Both the position numbers and the translations under genes were made by a program. From positions 1 to 59,090 of the forward strand of contig JAJDEJ010000278.1 of NCBI GenBank assembly GCA_029259815.1: a stretch of DNA of 59,090 bases, given 5' to 3'. The notes beneath the pieces were generated by a model, which saw only the letters and a list, made by a program, of their open reading frames with translations, made no database searches and had not been told where the DNA came from. The stretch comes from Planctomycetaceae bacterium (GTDB lineage Bacteria > Planctomycetota > Planctomycetia > Planctomycetales > Planctomycetaceae). Position 1 is the stretch's first letter. The number at the start of each line of letters is the position of its first letter. Shown in pieces: positions 9,103 through 18,604 of this stretch.

Positions 9103-10533
9103 CTATTTGTTGTCTGCAGGCAGAGGCTCTGTCGAAGTCGGATGGTCTGTCCGCGTTTGCAGAAACTCAACCATTTGTGACAGCTCGTCGGCGGTCATGG
9201 ACGCTGCGAACGATGGCATGTTGTAACCGCCATTGTTAATGCGAATGACTAGGCCCTCTTCATTCAAATGATCACCGATCATGGAAAGCTCCGGACCACG
9301 ATGGCCTCCGAACCCGTCAATGTTGTGACAGTACAAGCATCCTTTCTCATGCACAAGAAGTGCTCCGCTCAAAACACGATCGTCTTTCGAGTTCACCACA
9401 CTGGCAGACAAGGGTTCGACGTCGAATTCAGGTGACCACGGTTTGAGGTAACCGTATATCGTCAGCACGACAAAGGCTGTCAGACCGAAGATGACACCTC
9501 CCACTGCCCACGGACGCATGGAAGGTGCGCGATGCCCCTTGTTGAACAACAATGGCAAGCTGAGCAGGGCGACCAGTCCGACGACCGGCAAACCCAAAAT
9601 GATGGTTGTTTCCAGTTCCGGCGGCAGCATCGAGAGCACGGCGAAGTACCACCAGAAGTACCAGTCCGGCATGGGATTGACGTGGATGTTCGCTGGGTCG
9701 GGATCTGTCCCCAGAGCCGGTGGTCCGATGAAAATCGCACAGCCCAGGATGACGCTGACCACGAATGTTGAAAACACCACATCACGCCACATGGCGATCG
9801 GCCAGAAGGGGACGCCCGTCTTCTGGAGGCGGGCTTCGTACGCCTCCTTGTACGTTGCCGGATCGACCGGTTGATCAGCCTTGGGCATTTCCGAGATGCC
9901 GTGCCGGAAGATCAACGCCAAATGTAGGCCAACACCCGCAAAGATGAGGCCCGGCAGAATGAAGACGTGCATCGCAAAGAACCGGGTCAGTGTCGAGCCG
10001 CCAACTGTTTCGCCGCCGAGAATGAAATGGGAGATCTCAGGACCAATGACCGGCGCACGACCGGCCATCTCGGCTGCAACGACGACTGACCACACACCAT
10101 TCGCGTCCCAACGCAAGAGTTGGCCGGTGAATGCCATCCCAAGCACCACGAACAGCACGACGACACCGCTCATCCAGTTCAATTCACGGGGGAACTTGTA
10201 AGATGCGTGCAGGAAGACCTGCAACATATGAATGACGGCCAGCATCACCATCGCAGTCGCACCATAGTAATGCATGCCGCGAACCACAGAGCCCAGCGGC
10301 TTCTGACTGATGAACTCCAGGCTTTGGTAAGCAGCATCTCCGCCCGGGACATAGACCATCGCCAACGCGATGCCGCTAACAATTTGCACGATGAAAGCAC
10401 AGAGCGTGGCACTCCCGAAGACGTACCACCAGCGCGCATCTTGAGGAACGATGTGCTTGAGCTTCGGCATGACGACGTCCGAGAACCCGGAGCGGTCGTC
10501 CAGCCAATGCCACGCTGCGGATAGGAATTTCAT
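9103..10533 (-). CDS. Cytochrome b fused to cytochrome c (bc complex)
   Basis: This 476-residue membrane protein combines a full-length cytochrome b with a C-terminal mono-haem cytochrome c domain. The b part shows the N-terminal helices with paired haem histidines (RGMHYYGATAMVMLAVIHML and FFAMHVFILPGLIFAGVGLH), the quinol-site region and FWPIAMWRDVV. The c part has CLYCHN near residue 397 and GYNMPSF with a probable axial Met. It would oxidise quinol and pass electrons to the c domain, replacing a separate cytochrome c1. The ATG overlaps the Rieske stop by four bases, so the two are translationally coupled and form one complex. Fused b-c proteins of this kind occur in deep-branching bacteria. 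Confidence 0.92.
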   Translation of the reverse strand: MKFLSAAWHWLDDRSGFSDVVMPKLKHIVPQDARWWYVFGSATLCAFIVQIVSGIALAMVYVPGGDAAYQSLEFISQKPLGSVVRGMHYYGATAMVMLAVIHMLQVFLHASYKFPRELNWMSGVVVLFVVLGMAFTGQLLRWDANGVWSVVVAAEMAGRAPVIGPEISHFILGGETVGGSTLTRFFAMHVFILPGLIFAGVGLHLALIFRHGISEMPKADQPVDPATYKEAYEARLQKTGVPFWPIAMWRDVVFSTFVVSVILGCAIFIGPPALGTDPDPANIHVNPMPDWYFWWYFAVLSMLPPELETTIILGLPVVGLVALLSLPLLFNKGHRAPSMRPWAVGGVIFGLTAFVVLTIYGYLKPWSPEFDVEPLSASVVNSKDDRVLSGALLVHEKGCLYCHNIDGFGGHRGPELSMIGDHLNEEGLVIRINNGGYNMPSFAASMTADELSQMVEFLQTRTDHPTSTEPLPADNK

Positions 10534-11060
10534 ACCGGGTGATTCGTCGTCAAAGGAATGGGCGAAGTTTCGATTTCCACAAATCCATCACGGACGCGAA
10601 CCGGATATCGATGCAACGGCTCTGGCGGCGGCCCGGCAGCAACGTCGCCATTTGAGTAGTAGACTCCGCCATGACACGGACACATGAAGAGTGAGGGGCC
10701 CGGCTCCCAACGCACGGGGCAGCCAAGATGTCGGCAATTAATCGAAAAGGCGATGAACTCATCGTCTGTCACACGGCGTAGCCAAGCGCCGGACTCGGCC
10801 GTGACCCCTGCCCATTTTTTGGGTGAGGGGTCTTCGAATCGCACATTGACGGTGTCGCCAATTGTGTATTTGTTAACAGGACCAATCTTTCTCCATTCAC
10901 GCTTTGATGTGGAGAAGACTGGAGCAAGGACATAACTCAGACCCGGCAGCGTAATGACGGCGCCAATGATGGCCGACAGGACGATATTCAAACGGACCAG
11001 AAAAGTCCGGCGGGCACTGCCGGCAGCGGCGGTCGGGGACTGATCAGATTGCAGACTCAT
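10530..11060 (-). CDS. Rieske iron-sulfur protein of the bc complex
   Basis: This 176-residue protein has a Tat-like signal anchor (ARRTFLV, then a hydrophobic helix to about residue 47). The Rieske domain follows, with both cluster motifs: CRHLGC and CPCHGG, giving two Cys and two His ligands for the 2Fe-2S centre. The region PPPEPLHRYPVRVRDG is typical of the domain's end. It accepts the first electron from quinol at the outer face of the membrane. The stop overlaps the cytochrome b/c start by four bases; the small membrane gene lies 42 bases upstream. Its place between oxidase and cytochrome b genes suggests a bc-caa3 supercomplex operon. Confidence 0.94.
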   Translation of the reverse strand: MSLQSDQSPTAAAGSARRTFLVRLNIVLSAIIGAVITLPGLSYVLAPVFSTSKREWRKIGPVNKYTIGDTVNVRFEDPSPKKWAGVTAESGAWLRRVTDDEFIAFSINCRHLGCPVRWEPGPSLFMCPCHGGVYYSNGDVAAGPPPEPLHRYPVRVRDGFVEIETSPIPLTTNHPV

Positions 11061-11102
11061 CAGATGTTCTCCCGGTGGGTGGTGAAAAGCCCTTGCGACT
11101 GA

Positions 11103-11309
11103 TCATGCCTCGCTGATTTCATTGATCCATGTCCACAGCGACCATGCCATCACACCGGCTCCGGCGGCAGACATGACCCACATCGTGACAATGCCCCAGA
11201 GCAGCATCATGACCCCCAATGCCATCGCGGCAGGTGCATAGGTGGGCCGCGGGGCTGCACCTTCTTCCAAAAGGTCTTGATGCGAGTTCGCTGGTTCGTT
11301 TGCGTTCAC
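11103..11309 (-). CDS. Small two-helix membrane protein of the oxidase operon
   Basis: This 68-residue protein has a polar, acidic N-terminus followed by two hydrophobic segments (MALGVMMLLWGIVTMWVMSA and VMAWSLWTWI). Its start overlaps the ctaG stop by four bases (ATGA), so it is translated with the oxidase genes. Size, topology and position suit a small accessory subunit such as a subunit-IV-like peptide of a caa3 oxidase, but I recognise no diagnostic motif. The Rieske gene follows after 42 bases. Confidence 0.72.
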   Translation of the reverse strand: MNANEPANSHQDLLEEGAAPRPTYAPAAMALGVMMLLWGIVTMWVMSAAGAGVMAWSLWTWINEISEA

Positions 11310-12148
11310 GATGTCACTTTTGTCATCTGGGGTGAGCTTCCTGTTGCTGTCGCTGTCGAGATCGATGCCAATTCATCAGCGGTATACCAGCGGCAGAGGA
11401 CACTGATGATCGCGCACACGTAGAGCGAGCATGGTGGCACCCACATCAGCAGCCCGCCGAGCTGTTGATCGGCTACCGGTGTGAGACCGGCACGGTAGAG
11501 CATCGTCAGAATGCCGATTCGATCTGACGGATTGGCGAATGCGGGGCAAACGGAAATGGTCGTGAATGTGATGTAGATTCCCAGCAGCGTACAGCCCAAA
11601 CAGGCTGAGAACAGGTACGTCACAGCTGCAGGAGGGGAAAGTCGTAATCGATTCTTGGGAGAAAAGATTGGCCACCAGAAAGCCAGGCCGGCCATCAAGA
11701 AACTCGTGCTTCTCACGATGCCCAGCGTCTCGCTTTGTGTGGCAGCGTTGCACAAGGACGGGACGTGCCAAAGCCACATAGTGCCCAGCCCGGCCAGCCA
11801 GCAGAGGATTGTCATCCCCATCGGGCGTCGTGATCCGAAATTGAATCGATGATTGGTCAAAGCCGCTACTCGCTCCTGCGGCAGACTCAGCAGCACGCAG
11901 AGTGGGACCACCAGAAGCAACAACAAATGCTGCACCATGTGCGCGCTGAACAAGTACCCATTCGCCAGCACGCCGATCGGTGATACGAAAGCAACCAGAA
12001 GAGCCATCAGTGCAACGGCGAACCACCAACTGCGAGCAGTCAAGCGAGCTCGACACATCCAGAGATACGTTGCGATCAACGCCAGCACGACAAACCAGAT
12101 GGGCGACATCCAATTCCAGAGGGCGGGGTCGTCAAGATACGACGTCAT
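11306..12148 (-). CDS. ctaG: Cytochrome c oxidase assembly protein CtaG-like (caa3 type)
   Basis: This 280-residue polytopic membrane protein (about seven helices) matches the CtaG family associated with caa3 oxidases. Seen are a conserved helix with ANGYLFSAHMVQHLLLLLVV, where His residues may bind copper, then LWHVPSLCNAA, and HMVQ-type spacing typical of the family. It is thought to assist copper-centre assembly. I chose the ATG at 12148 because it overlaps the stop of the fused oxidase gene (ATGA); the frame stays open 14 codons further upstream. The next gene overlaps its stop in the same way, so this is a tightly coupled operon. Confidence 0.88.
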   Translation of the reverse strand: MTSYLDDPALWNWMSPIWFVVLALIATYLWMCRARLTARSWWFAVALMALLVAFVSPIGVLANGYLFSAHMVQHLLLLLVVPLCVLLSLPQERVAALTNHRFNFGSRRPMGMTILCWLAGLGTMWLWHVPSLCNAATQSETLGIVRSTSFLMAGLAFWWPIFSPKNRLRLSPPAAVTYLFSACLGCTLLGIYITFTTISVCPAFANPSDRIGILTMLYRAGLTPVADQQLGGLLMWVPPCSLYVCAIISVLCRWYTADELASISTATATGSSPQMTKVTS

Positions 12149-14373
12149 GGCAACACCCTTAAGTAGATGATGGAAAAGACCACGACCCAAACCACGTCAA
12201 CGAAGTGCCAATAGACACCCACAGCTCGAACAACATTCACTCGCTTCGGCGAGAGTGATCGCTTCATCGAAAGTGTGAGCAGGATGCACAAGGCCACGAG
12301 GCCGGCAATGACATGCATGCCGTGGAAGCCGGTCACCGTAAAGAACGTTGCGGCAAAGAGGTTCTCATCAATCATGATGTTGTTGCTGATCAGACCCGCG
12401 TATTCCCAAGCCTGACCGCCGATGAAGATGGCACCGAGCAAGATCGAGAGGCCCAGCCACACGCGAAAGGTCGACTGTTTGCCTCTCCCCAAACTCACCT
12501 CGGCCAACCAGAACGTGAGGCTGCTGAAGAGCAGACATCCCGTGAAAAGACCAGCTCGATTTGGATCGAGAGCCGATGCAGCAGTGGGACCATTCAACTG
12601 CTTGCTATTGAACACCACATAGGAAACGAGCAGCAACAGAAAGAACACGGCTTCAGATGCCACAAATGCCCAGACAGCTGTGATCGCCTTATCAGGGCGG
12701 CCGCCGTGATCTTCCGTCGTTTTCGCCAGCCGCCAATCAGCATGTTCCGGATGGTCGAGATCCCACAACGGTCGTCTGCTCTTCACCTCGGGAATGACGT
12801 CGAAGTTGTTCTCCGGAGGAGGTGAAGTCGTGGCCCATTCGAGCGTAAATCCGCCCCAGGGATTGTCCCCAGCCAGTCGTCCGTGGCGGAGGCTGATCCA
12901 GATATTCCAGAGCAGGGCCAGTGTCCCCAATGCCATCAACACGGCGCCGATGGTGGCCACCATGTTCAGAATCATCCAGCCGGGGTTGTCGGCGTAGGTA
13001 TAAACTCGCCGCGGCATCCCCATCACGCCGAGAACATGCTGCGTCATGAAGGTGGCGTTCAAGCCGGACACCCAGAGCCAGAACTGCAACTTGCCCAGCC
13101 GTTCACTGAGCATTCTGCCGGTCATCTTCGGGAACCAGTAAAAGGTCGCCGAAAACAGCCCAAACACGGTTCCACCGATCAAGACGTAGTGAAAGTGTCC
13201 CACGACGAAGTAGGTATCGGTCAGTTGCCAGTCGATCGGCACAGCCGCAAACATCACACCCGTCAAGCCACCAATCACGAACTCCAACAGGAACGCCACG
13301 GCGAAAAGCATCGACGTGGTCAATCGGATTGACCCGCCCCACATGGTGGCCGTCCAATTGAAGATCTTCACACCGGTGGGCAAGGCAATCAGCAACGTGC
13401 CGATGGCGAAAAAGATATCGGCCCCCATCCCCAACCCAACCGCGAACATGTGATGAGCCCACACTCCATAGCTCAACAACACGATCACCGCGCTCGACCC
13501 CGCAACGAACACGTACCCGTAAATTGGCTTACGAGAAAAGACCGGAATCACTTCGGAGATCATTCCGAAGGCCGGGAGAATGAGAATGTAGACTTCCGGA
13601 TGCCCAAAGACCCAGAAGAAGTGTTGCCACAACACGGCTGAACCGCCACGGGCCGGTTGAAAAAACGCTGCTCCCAACCAACGGTCGATCAGCAGCATCG
13701 CCAACGCTGCATTGAGCGCCGGCAGGGCAAGGATTGTGAGAATCGCCGTCATCAGGCTCATCCACACGAAGAGCGGCACCCGTTGCACGCTCATGCCCGG
13801 AGCTCGGCAACTCAGCACGGTCACGAAGATGTTGATCGCCGCTGCGATCGATCCGACGCCGAGACACAACAAGCCAACGATCCAATAGTCCTGGGCGGGC
13901 ATCAGGTTGAATGGCTTGGTCGACAACGGCGCATAGCTGAACCACCCGGCATTGGGAGCCTGGCCGGTCATGAAACTGAAATACAGCAGGGTCCCACCGC
14001 ACGGCAAGAGCCAGTAGCTCATTGCATTCAACCGAGGGAAGGCCACATCGCGTGCGCCAATCATCAGTGGAACAAAGTAGTTCGCAAACCCCACGAGCAC
14101 CGGCATCCCCACGAGGAACACCATGGTGGTGCCGTGCATCGTGAACATCTGGTTGAAGAAACCGGGCGAAAGAAAGGTGTTGTTGGGCAAGACCAGTTGG
14201 ATGCGCATCAGCAGCGCCTCCAAACCACCGATCGCCAAGAAAAACGTCGCCGTGCAGATGTACAGAATACCGATGCGCTTGTGGTCGACCGTGCTGATCC
14301 AAGACAGCAAGCGACCGGCGGGCGGACTCTCGATCGTGGTGCCGGGCGTGGCTTCGTTCTGAGTTTCGCTCAC
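12145..14373 (-). CDS. Cytochrome c oxidase subunits I and III, fused
   Basis: This 742-residue protein carries two oxidase subunits in one chain. Residues 1 to about 540 are subunit I: TVDHKRIGILYICTA, the Cu-B and cross-link motif FGHPEVYILILPAFGMISE, the Cu-B His pair in WAHHMFAVG, and VVGHFHYVLIGGTVF for haem a3 and a. After a linker (PEHADWRLAKTTEDHGG) come the helices of subunit III, with ASEAVFFLLLLVSYVVF, VTGFHGMHVIAGLVAL and VGVYWHFVDVVWVVVF. It reduces O2 to water and pumps protons; the GHPEVY glutamate points to an A-type enzyme. Both ends overlap neighbouring genes by four bases. CoxA-CoxC fusions are known in caa3 oxidases. Confidence 0.95.
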   Translation of the reverse strand: MSETQNEATPGTTIESPPAGRLLSWISTVDHKRIGILYICTATFFLAIGGLEALLMRIQLVLPNNTFLSPGFFNQMFTMHGTTMVFLVGMPVLVGFANYFVPLMIGARDVAFPRLNAMSYWLLPCGGTLLYFSFMTGQAPNAGWFSYAPLSTKPFNLMPAQDYWIVGLLCLGVGSIAAAINIFVTVLSCRAPGMSVQRVPLFVWMSLMTAILTILALPALNAALAMLLIDRWLGAAFFQPARGGSAVLWQHFFWVFGHPEVYILILPAFGMISEVIPVFSRKPIYGYVFVAGSSAVIVLLSYGVWAHHMFAVGLGMGADIFFAIGTLLIALPTGVKIFNWTATMWGGSIRLTTSMLFAVAFLLEFVIGGLTGVMFAAVPIDWQLTDTYFVVGHFHYVLIGGTVFGLFSATFYWFPKMTGRMLSERLGKLQFWLWVSGLNATFMTQHVLGVMGMPRRVYTYADNPGWMILNMVATIGAVLMALGTLALLWNIWISLRHGRLAGDNPWGGFTLEWATTSPPPENNFDVIPEVKSRRPLWDLDHPEHADWRLAKTTEDHGGRPDKAITAVWAFVASEAVFFLLLLVSYVVFNSKQLNGPTAASALDPNRAGLFTGCLLFSSLTFWLAEVSLGRGKQSTFRVWLGLSILLGAIFIGGQAWEYAGLISNNIMIDENLFAATFFTVTGFHGMHVIAGLVALCILLTLSMKRSLSPKRVNVVRAVGVYWHFVDVVWVVVFSIIYLRVLP

Positions 14374-15326
14374 TTCAGCGTTTCCAGATAGGCCACCAAT
14401 TGATCGAGATGCTCATCATTGAGCTTGAAATTTGGCATCTTGCAGCCAGGCTTCAGAGCCTGTGGATTCTTGAGCCATGTGCGCAGGTTCTCAGGCGAAT
14501 TCTCAATCACGCCGGCACCCAATTCGAGTCGGCTGGCCACGTGTGTGAGGTTTGGAGCATAAGACTTCGTCGCCTCAGTGTCGGAAATCGCATGGCATTG
14601 CGAGCAGGTGAGATTCATGAAGAGCGTTTTGCCAGCCTCGGCTAGCTGCCCCTCCGGAGGCTGGGGCACACTCTGTTCGCGTGCTTTCCATTGCTCATAC
14701 TCCTCGGGTGCATGGGCGATGACTTTGAAGTTCATCCAGGCGTGCTGTATGCCGCAGTATTCGGCGCAACGGCCCTGGTAGATGCCACTCCGACTGGCTT
14801 CCAGCCACACATAGTTCTCATGCCCCGGTATCGCATCGATCTTTCTCGCGAGTTGTGCCACCCAAAAGCAATGGATGACATCTGCCGACCGGACCTTCAC
14901 CCGCAGTTTTTTCCCCGTCGGGATATGGATCTCGTTGGCCGAAACGATATCTGTTCCTGGATATTCGATCTCCCACCACCACTGATGCCCTGTCACAATC
15001 AGATCGACCGTGTCCTGAGCCCCCGCATCAGACGAGGCATACATCGGAGGGGTGGCGTTGAGAGTCAGCACTAGCTTTGTGCTGATCGCACCGATCCACA
15101 ACACGATGATGACCGGTGCCACCATCCAGGCGATCTCTTTCCTATGGCTGCCGAAGTCCTGTTCCGGCTGCCCTTCACGGGCATGAAACTTCAACAGCGC
15201 CACACAGATCAGCCCCGACACAATCACGAAAATGCCCGCGCTGATCAAAAGCACTTGCACGAACAAGTCATAGATCGCCTCTGCCTGAGGGGAAGCAGGA
15301 TCGAAGACGGGAACCGCAGAAGGCAT
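14370..15326 (-). CDS. coxB: Cytochrome c oxidase subunit II with cytochrome c domain
   Basis: This 318-residue caa3-type subunit II has two membrane helices (about residues 20-48 and 65-90), then the cupredoxin domain with GHQWWWEIEYP and the Cu-A motif CAEYCGIQHAWM. After a linker, a C-terminal cytochrome c domain has CSQCHAISD and a distal Met in CKMPNF. It takes electrons from the bc complex or a soluble cytochrome c to Cu-A. It is the first gene of the operon; its stop overlaps the fused subunit I/III start by four bases. No separate signal peptide is visible before the first helix, which probably acts as the anchor. The promoter should lie in 15327-15823. Confidence 0.94.
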   Translation of the reverse strand: MPSAVPVFDPASPQAEAIYDLFVQVLLISAGIFVIVSGLICVALLKFHAREGQPEQDFGSHRKEIAWMVAPVIIVLWIGAISTKLVLTLNATPPMYASSDAGAQDTVDLIVTGHQWWWEIEYPGTDIVSANEIHIPTGKKLRVKVRSADVIHCFWVAQLARKIDAIPGHENYVWLEASRSGIYQGRCAEYCGIQHAWMNFKVIAHAPEEYEQWKAREQSVPQPPEGQLAEAGKTLFMNLTCSQCHAISDTEATKSYAPNLTHVASRLELGAGVIENSPENLRTWLKNPQALKPGCKMPNFKLNDEHLDQLVAYLETLK

Positions 15327-15823
15327 CGCATGAACCAGCGAGATGAAGTGCAGTTAATAGTGGCTGCGAACTGGAGAAGATGTGCCACTGTTCTGCGTAG
15401 ACACGAAGCCCCATATTCACTGGTCAACACCGCTCATCTTCCGGGTAACAGTGCCGAACGAAAACCAAACGTCACTAACTGGTGGCCAAGCAGTGGCACC
15501 GAAATCCATTGACGCTCGCTGTCACTTCAAAGGTGTCAATGTTCAACTGGTCGATCACCGTCTGTGATTGTACGACCAATCCCTGTCCCTGTTAACCCAA
15601 CCGCCATCACATCGAATCAGACGCTCCCTGTTCTTCTCGCTTTCATGCATCTCCATCGTGGCACTCATGATGAAGTTGACCTCCCCGGTTATCAATGTGA
15701 TGGCGAACAACTGCGAGCCGGCCTTTTTGCAACAATAAGTCGCAGAATCCGTGAAGAGTCTGTTTCTCCTCTCGGCGTTTCTCCAATAATGAGAAAACGC
15801 TCCTCAATCGTAGAGGCCTTTTG
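15327..15823. other. Divergent intergenic region (oxidase operon / C26 peptidase)
   Basis: This stretch of about 500 bases separates the divergent oxidase operon and peptidase gene, so it should hold promoters for both. I see no convincing gene. An imperfect hairpin (GCGTTTCTCC paired with TGAGAAAACGC) lies at about 15775-15800, 25 bases before the peptidase start. I could not pick promoter boxes with confidence. Confidence 0.5.
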
Positions 15824-16723
15824 ATGGCAGAAGCACAAACATGTCCTGACTGCGGAGCAGGTCAGACGTTGGATTCACAGGTCCAATCACCCAATGCACT
15901 TCGCGGAGGCAAGTGGCGACGATACGCAGCATGGGTGAGCGGAGTGGCAATCGGACTGGTGCTGATCATGCCCGTGTGGATGCGCATCTGGCGGTGGTCT
16001 GTGCTCCCGGACGATGCTGCCGTCATCGGCGTGTGCTATGACAGCGCCTGGCATGCCCAAGCCGGGATTACCACCAAGAACTACGAAGTTTGCCTGACAC
16101 GAGCCGGAGCGCGCATCCTCGAACTTGATCCAGATGAGCACGATGCCGAGCAAGTGCTTGACAAAGTCGATGCAATCCTGCTTACAGGCGGTGGTGACGT
16201 CGATCCTGACCTCTACGGGGGGAGTCCAGAATCCGCTCAGTTGGTCGATCGCGAGCGGGACGACTTCGAAATTGCCCTCATCAACAAAGCACTTCGTCGG
16301 GACATGCCCATTCTCGGAATCTGTCGGGGAATTCAGATTCTGAATGTCGCACACGGAGGAACTGTGCAAAACCTTCGCGACGATCCGCAGGCTGACGAGC
16401 ACCACGGTGTCGGTCCATCGAGTTTTGAAGGACACCTTGTCACCATTGAGCCGGACTCCCAAGTGGCCAGCATCGTTGGGGCAGGGGATCACCAAATGAA
16501 TTCGTTTCACGGTCAGGCGGTCGACTTTGTTGCCGACGGACTGCGGGTGACTGCAACCGCCGATGACGGGATCGTTGAAGCGTTAGAGCGACCGGACAAG
16601 ACATTCGTCCTCACGACGCAGTGGCATCCGGAGATTCCGCCGGCAGACATGGAGTTCTTCGAACGGCTCGTCTCTGAGGCCAAGCAATACCGCCAGAGAC
16701 GACCTGACGTGGCCCGTCGCTGA
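15824..16723 (+). CDS. Membrane-anchored class I glutamine-amidotransferase-like peptidase (C26)
   Basis: This 299-residue protein has a gamma-glutamyl-gamma-aminobutyrate hydrolase-type domain (PuuD-like) from about residue 65. The oxyanion-side DAILLTGGGDVDPDLYG, nucleophile Cys in PILGICRGIQILN and catalytic His-Glu in TTQWHPE are all present. Unlike ordinary members it begins with TCPDCGAG, half of a zinc-ribbon-like motif, and one membrane helix (WVSGVAIGLVLIMPVWM), so the enzyme is probably tethered to a membrane. The substrate is likely a gamma-glutamyl amide, but which one is unknown. I use the ATG at 15824; a TTG directly precedes it. The neighbouring ATP-grasp gene is convergent, 8 bases away. 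Confidence 0.85.
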   Translation: MAEAQTCPDCGAGQTLDSQVQSPNALRGGKWRRYAAWVSGVAIGLVLIMPVWMRIWRWSVLPDDAAVIGVCYDSAWHAQAGITTKNYEVCLTRAGARILELDPDEHDAEQVLDKVDAILLTGGGDVDPDLYGGSPESAQLVDRERDDFEIALINKALRRDMPILGICRGIQILNVAHGGTVQNLRDDPQADEHHGVGPSSFEGHLVTIEPDSQVASIVGAGDHQMNSFHGQAVDFVADGLRVTATADDGIVEALERPDKTFVLTTQWHPEIPPADMEFFERLVSEAKQYRQRRPDVARR

Positions 16724-16731
16724 GGCGCCCG

Positions 16732-18369
16732 TCAGGTTGCAGTCGGCTTGTGTGGACGACCTCGAAGAAGCGTCGCTGCGAGCACATACAACCATGAAAG
16801 ATTCAATATGTGATATCCGGTGTAACGCAGGGCTCCAGAGATCGTCCCTTTGTCGAGGTCGACAGCGTTGCCAAACATCAACTCGGCCAATCGCATCGGT
16901 AGTCCGATGATCCAGCCGACATTGTCACGCGTCAGATCGGCATTGGTCGCGAAGACGCAAACGGCATACAGCAGGGCAGTGAGCCAGATCGTCCGCCAGG
17001 TCGGGTGCCGAATGAGGTCACGGAATCGCTGCTGCTGCGGGCGGGTGTCAGTCAGTTCCTTCTCATCAGAGAGCACGCCCATCGAGAGCTTGCCCTTCCT
17101 GAGTGCGAGAGCAACGGGAAACAGCACACCCAGCACGGGTTCGGGGTCATCAGACTGCAGCACGTCGTCGATGGTGCCGCTGTGCTTGTCAAACATCTGA
17201 TGGAAGTAGGCCTTCAAGTCCGCGGGATTCGCAGCTTGTCGCAAGGCACTCAATAATGGACGCAGCTTTCCCTGATGTTCACTCTCGTCCCCCTGGGCGA
17301 CCATTTTGTCGCGGGCAACCTGGAATCGGTTCCAGAGAGTCTCGTCGTGAGCGATCTCATCCAGAGTCGCGATGAGGCCAACCACGGGGGCTTCCGTCCG
17401 TGCGGAGTAGTCGACATCGGGAGTCTCGACGGTCTCCCCGGAAGCGATGCGGAACAGAAGTTGGGGATAGTCCACATTGGAGGCGATTGCTTGTGGCAGC
17501 CCGCCGAAGAACCTTGGGTTGACCTCGATGAGATAAACCTGACCATCCTCACCCTGTCGGAAATCCAACTGGGCCATGCCGTGCCATCCCAGGTGACTGA
17601 GGAGCTTCGATGCAGCGGCATCTGCCTCGGGGAGATCGACAGTCTCACGCAGTGCCCCCGCCCCGGTTCCACGTGGAAAAGCACGCACATTGTGGTACGT
17701 CATGCTGGCGACTTTCCGACCGTGATCGTAAAGCGTTGTGTAGCAATAGTCCTCGCCGGGGATAAAGTCTTGCACAAGCGGGTACTCTTCCGGTTGAAGC
17801 CCATAGCCAGACACGAATTCACTAAATGAGGAAGTCAGCTCTTCAGGGGTATCGCATTTCTTGAGGCCGACGCCGGCGGCCCCGGCTCGCATCTTCAGAA
17901 ACACCGGAAACTGCATGTTCGGCACTTCGCGGTAGACGTCCGCCAAATCCATAAACTGGCGTGTGCCCGGGAGTTTGATTCCCAGTTCTTCTGCCAGCAC
18001 TGCCAGTCGGCCCTTATCGTTGGTGAGTTCCAGATTCTCGTACGACGTCAAGGGCACGGAAACATAGGGTTCGAATCGCTCGCGGTGTTTCGCAATGAGC
18101 CACGTTTCTTTATGAACGGGCATTAGCACGTAAGGCTCGTCATCCTCCGGTTTCAACTCCTTCACTTTCTTAAGTAGAAGATCAACAAACTCATCCGGTT
18201 GCTCCGAAACCGAAGGGTACTCGAAATGACTCGTGCAGTATTTTGAAAAGAAAGCGGGAGCGAATGGCACCTCTTCTCCGCAGTGGACCTCGATCCCGGC
18301 TCGTCCAAGACTGCGACAGATCGCAAGTGTGTGCCAACCCCGACTGTAAGTGACAATTGCGCGGGCCAT
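16732..18369 (-). CDS. ATP-grasp protein with C-terminal membrane segments
   Basis: This 545-residue protein begins with a pre-ATP-grasp domain (MARAIVTYSRGWHTLAICRS), followed by an ATP-grasp fold at about residues 110-320: FPVFLKMRAGAAGVGLKKCD, VQDFIPGEDYCYTT and the metal-binding VYLIEVNPRFFGGLP. Such enzymes ligate a carboxylate to an amine or similar group using ATP. The C-terminal 200 residues include a helical region and at least two hydrophobic segments (WLTALLYAVCVFAT, LSWLYVLAATLL), unusual for the family and suggesting membrane attachment. The start at 18369 has AGAGGA seven bases upstream; the frame stays open 11 codons further. The substrate is unknown. It is divergent from the LssY-domain gene. 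Confidence 0.85.
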   Translation of the reverse strand: MARAIVTYSRGWHTLAICRSLGRAGIEVHCGEEVPFAPAFFSKYCTSHFEYPSVSEQPDEFVDLLLKKVKELKPEDDEPYVLMPVHKETWLIAKHRERFEPYVSVPLTSYENLELTNDKGRLAVLAEELGIKLPGTRQFMDLADVYREVPNMQFPVFLKMRAGAAGVGLKKCDTPEELTSSFSEFVSGYGLQPEEYPLVQDFIPGEDYCYTTLYDHGRKVASMTYHNVRAFPRGTGAGALRETVDLPEADAAASKLLSHLGWHGMAQLDFRQGEDGQVYLIEVNPRFFGGLPQAIASNVDYPQLLFRIASGETVETPDVDYSARTEAPVVGLIATLDEIAHDETLWNRFQVARDKMVAQGDESEHQGKLRPLLSALRQAANPADLKAYFHQMFDKHSGTIDDVLQSDDPEPVLGVLFPVALALRKGKLSMGVLSDEKELTDTRPQQQRFRDLIRHPTWRTIWLTALLYAVCVFATNADLTRDNVGWIIGLPMRLAELMFGNAVDLDKGTISGALRYTGYHILNLSWLYVLAATLLRGRPHKPTAT

Positions 18370-18604
18370 GCTGTCGTCCTCTGAGATGTTTTGGCGATGC
18401 ATGAGTGTACACTCAGATCGCTCTTGAAGGGATCGAACGGCTCAGTGTCGGATCATTCATGAATCAACCTCATAATTCGCAGTTGTTGAACTCGCATGAG
18501 TTCAGAAACTCCGCGATACTCGACACATCTGCATTCTTGCGAATCCAGCAAGTGTGGAAGTGAAACCGGTTCACGACATTGACGATTCGACTGACAGGAC
18601 CTGA

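Noticed and set aside
15564-15823. Plus-strand frame upstream of the C26 peptidase
   Set aside because: Composition and lack of any motif suggest non-coding DNA; no ribosome site seen.
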